64,000 nt of DNA from CAYRJD01 sp965212125 (lineage in GTDB: Bacteria; Actinomycetota; Acidimicrobiia; Acidimicrobiales; Poriferisodalaceae): assembly GCA_965212125.1 (NCBI GenBank), contig OZ243045.1:310001-374000 (forward strand), in the 5' to 3' direction. This document shows, one piece after another, positions 59,257 through 64,000 of the stretch. Each line of letters opens with the position of its first letter. Within the stretch, counting starts at the first letter, position 1. Under the pieces are notes generated by a model. That model worked only from the letters and a program-made list of their open reading frames with translations. It was not told the DNA's origin and searched no databases. The position numbers and the translations under genes are program-made.

Positions 59257-60243
59257 ATGCGCGTAGCAATAACCGGTGCTACCGGACTAATCGGCCAAGC
59301 GTTGACACGCGACCTGTTGGCTGACGGGCATGAAGTGGTGGCGATTACCCGTTTGCCAAACGAAACAAATTTTGCTAGCGATCCGGCTCTAAGTGTCGTC
59401 GGCTGGAATCCAGCCGAGGGTGAACTTGACCCAGCCGGATTAGAGGGCATAGATGTCGTTGTTCATCTGGCGGGAGAATTGATTGCTGGCCGTTGGACCG
59501 CCAATAAGAAAGAAAAGCTGAAGAGCAGTCGCGCCGGTTCGGCGAAGTTGCTGGCGGACACCATCAACAAGTTGGCTAGGAAGCCGCGGGCGTATGTGGG
59601 TGCGTCGGCGATCGGTTACTACGGAGACCGCGGCGATGAGGAACTAACCGAGCAGTCAGCTCCGGGTCAGGAGTTTCTTGCGCAGGTTTGTGTCGATTGG
59701 GAGGCCGCCGCCGAAGGCATTAACCCAGCAGCCAGCCAATCAAGCAGCCAAGCAGCCAGCCAAGCAGCCAGCCAAGCAGTCGGCCAAGTCGCAATCTGCC
59801 ATGCGCGCTTTGGGTTGGTGCTGTCGCCGCAAGCTCCGGCCGCTAAACGACTAATGCTGCTGGCTCGCTTAGATCTGTTGGGCCCTCTGGGCGGAGGCAA
59901 GCAATGGTGGAGTTGGATAACGCTGCCCGATGCCACGCGCGTGCTACGAATGCTGATTGACAAGAACTTGACCGGATCCGTAAACGTCTGCTCGCCTGAT
60001 CCCCGCCGCCAACGCGAGTTTGCGAAGGTCTTGGCATCGAATCTTCGCAGGCCAGCATTTATGCCTGCCCCAAGGTTTGCGATCAAAGCAGCACTTGGTG
60101 AGATGGGTCAGGCATTACTGCTGGACTCTGCGCGTGTAATGCCGACAAAGCTCAACGAGGCTGGATTTGAGTTTGAACACGCCACACTTGAACAAGCAGC
60201 CAATTGGTTAGCGGCAAACCATAAGAAGACAAGCCATGAATAA
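59257..60243 (+). CDS. TIGR01777 family NAD-dependent epimerase-like protein
   Basis: SDR-extended protein (328 residues) of the TIGR01777/SDR39U1 group. Rossmann loop ITGATGLIG (4-12), VVHLAGE, YVGASAIGYYGDRG and the C-terminal DUF1731-like segment (MPAPRFAIKAALGEMGQALLLDSARVMP). A Ser/Gln/Ala repeat at about residues 160-180 comes from an in-frame 12-bp tandem repeat. Function is unknown; relatives are linked to cell division or nucleoid morphology in some bacteria. The stop overlaps trpD by 8 bp. Confidence 0.9.
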   Translation: MRVAITGATGLIGQALTRDLLADGHEVVAITRLPNETNFASDPALSVVGWNPAEGELDPAGLEGIDVVVHLAGELIAGRWTANKKEKLKSSRAGSAKLLADTINKLARKPRAYVGASAIGYYGDRGDEELTEQSAPGQEFLAQVCVDWEAAAEGINPAASQSSSQAASQAASQAVGQVAICHARFGLVLSPQAPAAKRLMLLARLDLLGPLGGGKQWWSWITLPDATRVLRMLIDKNLTGSVNVCSPDPRRQREFAKVLASNLRRPAFMPAPRFAIKAALGEMGQALLLDSARVMPTKLNEAGFEFEHATLEQAANWLAANHKKTSHE

Positions 60244-61339
60244 CGACAGTCTTGAAAGTTTCGGTGGCTGGAAGGGCGTGCTATCGGACTTAGTAGCCGG
60301 CAACGATCTCAGCACCGTCGTGGCGCGCGCGGCGCTTGCCAACATCTTCACCGATCAGGCAACCGATGCCCAGATAGCAGGCTTCATTATTGCCTTGGGG
60401 ATGAAGGGCGGATCGGTGCCTGAGTTGACCGGCATGGTGGAAGCGATGCTTGACGTGGCAGAACCGCTTGAGCTTCCGGCCGGCACGATTGACATCGTTG
60501 GCAGCGGTGGAGGTACTCGCCGTCAGCTTCACGCTTTGAGCGTGTCAACCATGGCTTCGATAGTGGCGTCGGCCGCCGGCGCGGTGGTTTGTAAGCACGG
60601 GTCGGTCAAGGCTTCTTCGAGCAGCGGGTCATTTGACACTTTGGCGGCGCTGGGATTTTTTGTTGATCTTGATGGCGAGCAAATTCAGCAATGCGTGGCC
60701 GAGACCGGTCTTGGCTTTGCTCTGGCAAAACGCTTTCACTCAGCCATGCGCTTGGTCGCATCGGTTCGCTCAGAGCTAGGAGTGCCTACAACTTTCAACT
60801 ATCTGGGCCCGCTGGCACATCCTGGCCGTGTGAAGCGTCAGGTAGTGGGGGTCAGCCATGCTGTTATGGCTCCGCGAATAGCCGCGGTGTTGGCCGCACG
60901 CGACAGCGAGCACGCCTTGGTGGTGCACGGGGCGGACAACTTAGATGAGCTAACGACTACCGACTTAACTCGCGTGTACGAAATAAAAGACGGCGAGCTT
61001 GCTAGCGACTACATATTCGATCCGGCCGATGTGGGGCTAAAGCGCGTCAACAGCGAAGATTTGGCGGGCGGCAGCCCGGAAGACAATGCGCGCATTTTCA
61101 ATGAGATTGCGTCCGGCGGCGAGACCGGCGCGCGGGCAGACATAGTGGCTTTGAACGCTGCTGCGGGCTTGCTTGTAGCGGGCGTGGTTGGAGATATGGC
61201 AGCAGGAATAGAAGCCGCCCGTGCGGCAATAGTTGATGGTCGGGTCGCTAGCCAACTGGCTGACACGACTGAGCTAAGTCGCCAGTTGGGCGAGCGGGCT
61301 GACTCAGGTGCTGGTTCAAGCGCTGACTCAAGCGGCTGA
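60236..61339 (+). CDS. trpD: Anthranilate phosphoribosyltransferase
   Basis: Second step of tryptophan synthesis: anthranilate plus PRPP. VGSGGGTRRQLHALSVSTMAS is the PRPP-binding region, changed from the usual GTGGD. KHGSVKASSSSGS and GLGFALAKRFHSAMR follow. At 367 residues it is of normal length with a short Ser/Ala tail. The altered GTGGD (GSGGG) is unusual and the enzyme could be a TrpD-like paralogue. No other trp gene is near. It overlaps the TIGR01777 gene. Confidence 0.85.
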   Translation: MNNDSLESFGGWKGVLSDLVAGNDLSTVVARAALANIFTDQATDAQIAGFIIALGMKGGSVPELTGMVEAMLDVAEPLELPAGTIDIVGSGGGTRRQLHALSVSTMASIVASAAGAVVCKHGSVKASSSSGSFDTLAALGFFVDLDGEQIQQCVAETGLGFALAKRFHSAMRLVASVRSELGVPTTFNYLGPLAHPGRVKRQVVGVSHAVMAPRIAAVLAARDSEHALVVHGADNLDELTTTDLTRVYEIKDGELASDYIFDPADVGLKRVNSEDLAGGSPEDNARIFNEIASGGETGARADIVALNAAAGLLVAGVVGDMAAGIEAARAAIVDGRVASQLADTTELSRQLGERADSGAGSSADSSG

Positions 61340-61347
61340 CCGAAGCG

Positions 61348-61578
61348 ATGGTTGTCGGCCTTTCACTGCCATTTGGAGTTGGCGACGTGGTGCGGCTAAC
61401 AGCTAGCAGCAACGACCAACGCCAAGAGCTAGTGGGCGAGCAAGGCACGGTGATGGCGGTGCGACCCGGTGATCGTTTGGTAATGGCCACCGTGAAGTTT
61501 TCTGGCGATGACCGTGAGGTCACGCTGATCTACGGCGAAGATGAGCTTGAGCTGGTTCAGCGTTTCACGCACGGCTAG
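61348..61578 (+). CDS. Hypothetical small beta-strand protein
   Basis: 76-residue protein beginning 8 bp after trpD. GVGDVVRLTASSNDQRQELVGEQGTVMAVRPGDRLVMATVKF suggests an SH3-like beta barrel of the KOW/RNA-binding kind, but no family was identified. It probably belongs to the trpD transcript. Confidence 0.55.
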   Translation: MVVGLSLPFGVGDVVRLTASSNDQRQELVGEQGTVMAVRPGDRLVMATVKFSGDDREVTLIYGEDELELVQRFTHG

Positions 61579-61603
61579 CACACGCGGCTAGCTGGGCAAC
61601 TCT

Positions 61604-62479
61604 TTAGGCGTGTCCCGCCAGCCGTCGCAACAAACCCTTCTTGGGAGCGGACTTCGCCGTCGCGATGTCAACCATTGCTAGCGCGGCCGCAAAGTCGGTG
61701 CCGCTGGCGAATCGCTCAGCCGGGTCTTTAGCCATTGCTCGCAAAATAACTTTGGCTAGCTCATCTGACACACCGCTTTTGCGAGGGTCCGGCGGTGGTT
61801 GATTTACATGCGCGTTCAACAATTCAGTGCGGCTCCCGAAGAATGGGGTTGAGCCAACCACCAACGTGTACAGCGTTGCACCCAGCCCATAAATGTCGGT
61901 GCGTGCATCTAGCGGAGCGCTCAGCGACTGCTCCGGCGCCAAAAATAACGGTGATCCATACACGCGCCCGGCGGGTGACGGCGGCCCGTCTAGATCAAAC
62001 GAAAGACCAAAATCAAACAGCACAGCGCGGTCTTGATCCAACAAGATGTTGCCCGGCTTGATGTCGCGATGAATAACCCGTCGTTCGTGCACGTGGTCAA
62101 GTGCCGCGCATATTTGCTGGATTGAACTGATGTGAGTAGTCAGATCTGGCGCCCCCCGCTGCTCGATCAGATCCCACAGGGTTACCCCCTCAATCAGTTC
62201 CATTTCCATGTAGTGGGTGCCCGCGATCACACCGGCGCCGTAGACCTTCAGCACGTTGTGATGGTCCATGCGACCCATCAGCTCGTACTCCTGTTCAAAC
62301 AGCGACCGAACCTCCGCACGCGCTTCGGCGAAGGGCGTCAGAACTTTTAGAGCTACCTGTTCGTCACGTGACGTTTGGGCGCGATACACATGGGCGACGG
62401 TGCCACGCCCAATAGTCTCAATGATCTTGTAGGGACCGTATTGCCGCCCCGCCCAGATGTCCTGGTCTGCGTTGAACAT
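61604..62479 (-). CDS. Serine/threonine protein kinase, soluble
   Basis: Hanks-type kinase (291 residues). Gly-rich loop IGRGTVAHVYRA, VALKVL lysine near 43, HRDIKPGN near 136, DFGL near 155, APEQSL and GLGATLYTLVVG near 190. No transmembrane segment or PASTA domain follows, so it is soluble. Start ATG 62479 is near a divergent promoter with the queG gene. Substrates unknown. Confidence 0.93.
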   Translation of the reverse strand: MFNADQDIWAGRQYGPYKIIETIGRGTVAHVYRAQTSRDEQVALKVLTPFAEARAEVRSLFEQEYELMGRMDHHNVLKVYGAGVIAGTHYMEMELIEGVTLWDLIEQRGAPDLTTHISSIQQICAALDHVHERRVIHRDIKPGNILLDQDRAVLFDFGLSFDLDGPPSPAGRVYGSPLFLAPEQSLSAPLDARTDIYGLGATLYTLVVGSTPFFGSRTELLNAHVNQPPPDPRKSGVSDELAKVILRAMAKDPAERFASGTDFAAALAMVDIATAKSAPKKGLLRRLAGHA

Positions 62480-62545
62480 AAAACTCTTTGCACCGGTACA
62501 GGCAGTGCGCGCCCCTTTGCGTTTGGTTTCGTATGTTGCCAGATA

Positions 62546-62565
62546 ATGCTTAGTACTTAAAGCAT
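62546..62565. promoter_or_regulatory. Inverted repeat between kinase and queG
   Basis: ATGCTT-N8-AAGCAT with an inner AGTACT palindrome, in the 115-bp AT-rich gap between divergent genes. An operator or promoter element is plausible. Confidence 0.3.
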
Positions 62566-62594
62566 AAGCAAGCGACTAATCAGCAAGTACAGAT

Positions 62595-63896
62595 ATGTCT
62601 AAATCCACAGCAGCAGCGAGTGCGGCCACAGCGAGTGCAGAGGAGTTGGCGCTGTGGCAGCAGTTGGAAGAGCGAGCGGCGCAGGCTGGCATTGACGCTT
62701 TGGGAGTTACAGACGCGCAGCCGTTGCTGGAAGCTGCCGCAGTAATCGAGCAAGTCAAATCACGTGGATTGCATGCTGGCATGTACTTCACTTTCACCAA
62801 CCCGCAACGCTCTACCACCCCGGAACTGATACTGCCGGGTGCGCGCAGTGTGATTGTTGGGGCGCGCAGCTATAGCGGGGTTGCTAGCCAGCGGACGGGT
62901 GCCAGCCAACCCACCGGGTACGGCTCTGGCGCAGGCACCGGCGCGGTGGCCGCCTACGTGGTGGAAGATCAATACGGACCACTAGCGGAGTCGCTTGAAA
63001 CGCTGGCTGACATTTTGCGGTCGGCGGGCGAGCAAGCATGTGTGGTGCTTGATGACAACCGACTAGTTGATCGGGCGGTTGCCTACCGCGCCGGGCTTGG
63101 CTGGTTTGGACGCAACACCATGCTGTTGCACCCTCAGCTTGGCTCTTGGACGGTGCTGGGAGCCGTTGTCACTACTGCGGTTTTGCCGACCACTGAGCAG
63201 CAGGTGCCCGACGGGTGCGGGTCGTGTCGTCGTTGTGAGCAGGCTTGTCCGACTGGTGCGCTAAGCGCCGACCCCGATAACAAATCAGTGCTAGATGCCA
63301 ATCGTTGTCTTGCCTGGCTGTTGCAGGCTGACGGGGTGTTTCCGCGTGAGTTTCGAGTTGCGCTTGGCGACCGGCTCTATGGCTGTGACGATTGCCAGAC
63401 CGTTTGTCCGTATAACGAACCGGGCGATAGTGAACCGAGCGATAGCAAACCAAACGGGGCGAGCGAACAGGTTCAGATCAAGCCCAAGCCTGCCGAAACT
63501 AAGCCTGCCGAAACAGGGGACTGGGCGCGGCATCGAGGCGATAACGAGCTAAGCGTGCGGGGACGCAGCACGGTTGATCTCGCCAGGCTGCTGTTGCAGT
63601 CGGACGAACAGTTAATGGCGGGCTTTGGTCATTGGTATATCCCACGTCGCCAACCTGAATATTTGCGCCGCAACGCGTTGCTGGTGCTGGCCAACACCGC
63701 CACCGCGACTAACACCGCGACCGTCGCCGCCCTGAAAGTCAGCTTGGCCAATCCGTCACCCATAGTCCGCTCACATGCCGTGTGGGCAGCGACCCGGCTG
63801 AATCACACCCAGCTAATCCAAGAGGCGCTAGCAGGCGATCTTTTGGCAAACGATCCAGCAGGCATAGTTGCTGCGGAACTAGCGCCAGCGTCTTAG
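62595..63896 (+). CDS. queG: Epoxyqueuosine reductase
   Basis: Cobalamin-dependent Fe-S enzyme that reduces epoxyqueuosine to queuosine in tRNA (last step). First cluster motif CGSCRRCEQACPTG (about 207-220), second GCDDCQTVCPYN (about 262-273). C-terminal HEAT-like repeats (ALLVLANTATATN...HAVWAATRL) fit the longer QueG forms. A Ser/Pro/Lys linker near 275-310 comes from short in-frame repeats. 433 residues, normal. Other queuosine genes are not in the window. Confidence 0.93.
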   Translation: MSKSTAAASAATASAEELALWQQLEERAAQAGIDALGVTDAQPLLEAAAVIEQVKSRGLHAGMYFTFTNPQRSTTPELILPGARSVIVGARSYSGVASQRTGASQPTGYGSGAGTGAVAAYVVEDQYGPLAESLETLADILRSAGEQACVVLDDNRLVDRAVAYRAGLGWFGRNTMLLHPQLGSWTVLGAVVTTAVLPTTEQQVPDGCGSCRRCEQACPTGALSADPDNKSVLDANRCLAWLLQADGVFPREFRVALGDRLYGCDDCQTVCPYNEPGDSEPSDSKPNGASEQVQIKPKPAETKPAETGDWARHRGDNELSVRGRSTVDLARLLLQSDEQLMAGFGHWYIPRRQPEYLRRNALLVLANTATATNTATVAALKVSLANPSPIVRSHAVWAATRLNHTQLIQEALAGDLLANDPAGIVAAELAPAS

Positions 63897-63898
63897 CG

Positions 63899-63929
63899 GT
63901 GCGGAAACAGTCGTAGTCGTGCGGAAACA
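63899..63929. repeat. 11-bp direct repeat GTGCGGAAACA at a start codon
   Basis: GTGCGGAAACA occurs at 63899-63909 and 63919-63929. The second GTG is the start of the glycosyltransferase. The first GTG frame ends quickly (TAG 63914-63916). Same duplication style as the ribD and ATPase starts. Confidence 0.7.
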
Positions 63930-64000
63930 TCTGCTTGTAACTAACGATTTTCCGCCAAAAGTGGGCGGCATCCAGAACTACCTCTGGGAGCTGTGGCGAC
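63919..64000 (+). CDS. Glycosyltransferase family 4 (partial, 5' end)
   Basis: Only the first 27 codons lie in the window. LLVTNDFPPKVGGIQNYLWEL is the hallmark N terminus of GT4 (GT-B fold) glycosyltransferases of the PimB-like kind, which transfer mannose or other sugars to lipid or polysaccharide acceptors. Start GTG 63919. The gene continues past the window end. Confidence 0.75.
   Translation, partial: MRKHLLVTNDFPPKVGGIQNYLWELWR

Overview
The window looks like chromosomal DNA of an actinomycete-type bacterium, most likely class Acidimicrobiia (inference). Codon use is GC-rich and genes are packed tightly on both strands. The order DUF1844 / infC-rpmI-rplT-SpoU methyltransferase-pheS-pheT, a HadAB-like dehydratase pair, fused RibBA, and many class III CoA-transferases, acyl-CoA and amidohydrolase enzymes fit that group. 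No rRNA, tRNA, CRISPR array or transposase was seen.

Layout. 0-7.2 kb: MFS transporter, a single and a tandem-fused CaiB/BaiF CoA-transferase, a small CopD-like membrane protein and an amidohydrolase. 7.3-11.6 kb: mogA, ribD-ribE-ribBA (no ribH here) and hisG. 11.6-18.4 kb: DUF1844, infC with a non-standard start, rpmI, rplT with a long Lys/Ala/Pro tail, an rRNA methyltransferase and pheST. 18.4-23.4 kb: an operon of a cytochrome P450-UbiB kinase fusion, an SDR and a 2-hydroxyacid dehydrogenase. 23.9-31.6 kb: a six-gene minus-strand operon arsC-like, gcvT, gcvP, selD, nadD-like, M20 hydrolase. 31.7-36.9 kb: ilvD, a divergent pterin-binding protein, a molybdopterin oxidoreductase and a P450-type ferredoxin. 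37-45.5 kb: a carbohydrate ABC importer with GH13 glucosidase and Gfo/Idh/MocA dehydrogenase. 45.5-54.2 kb: methyltransferase, second tandem CoA-transferase, CoxL-like subunit, MetY, hydrolase and HadAB-like pair. 54.2-56.3 kb: a small accessory patch with a DUF4143-type ATPase preceded by an unusual repeat. 56.3-64 kb: acyl-CoA dehydrogenase, DUF169 protein, enoyl-CoA hydratase, TIGR01777 protein, trpD, Ser/Thr kinase, queG and the start of a GT4 glycosyltransferase.

The most interesting result is two in-frame UGA codons in one operon that read as selenocysteine. SelD carries UGA in its YSHGAGUGCK loop. An ArsC-like thioredoxin-fold protein carries UGA exactly where the catalytic Cys of this family lies. 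Both genes look truncated if UGA is read as stop, and both have hairpins downstream of the UGA. The organism should therefore decode selenocysteine, with selA, selB and selC elsewhere in the genome.

Other points: a P450-UbiB fusion; two independent tandem CoA-transferase fusions whose N-terminal halves lack the catalytic Asp while the C-terminal halves keep it; five 23-bp repeats that each duplicate a ribosome binding site plus ATG ahead of the ATPase; genes with no canonical start (infC, the SpoU methyltransferase, the first MFS gene); and a general habit of short tandem duplications, off-phase at gene ends and in-frame within linkers.
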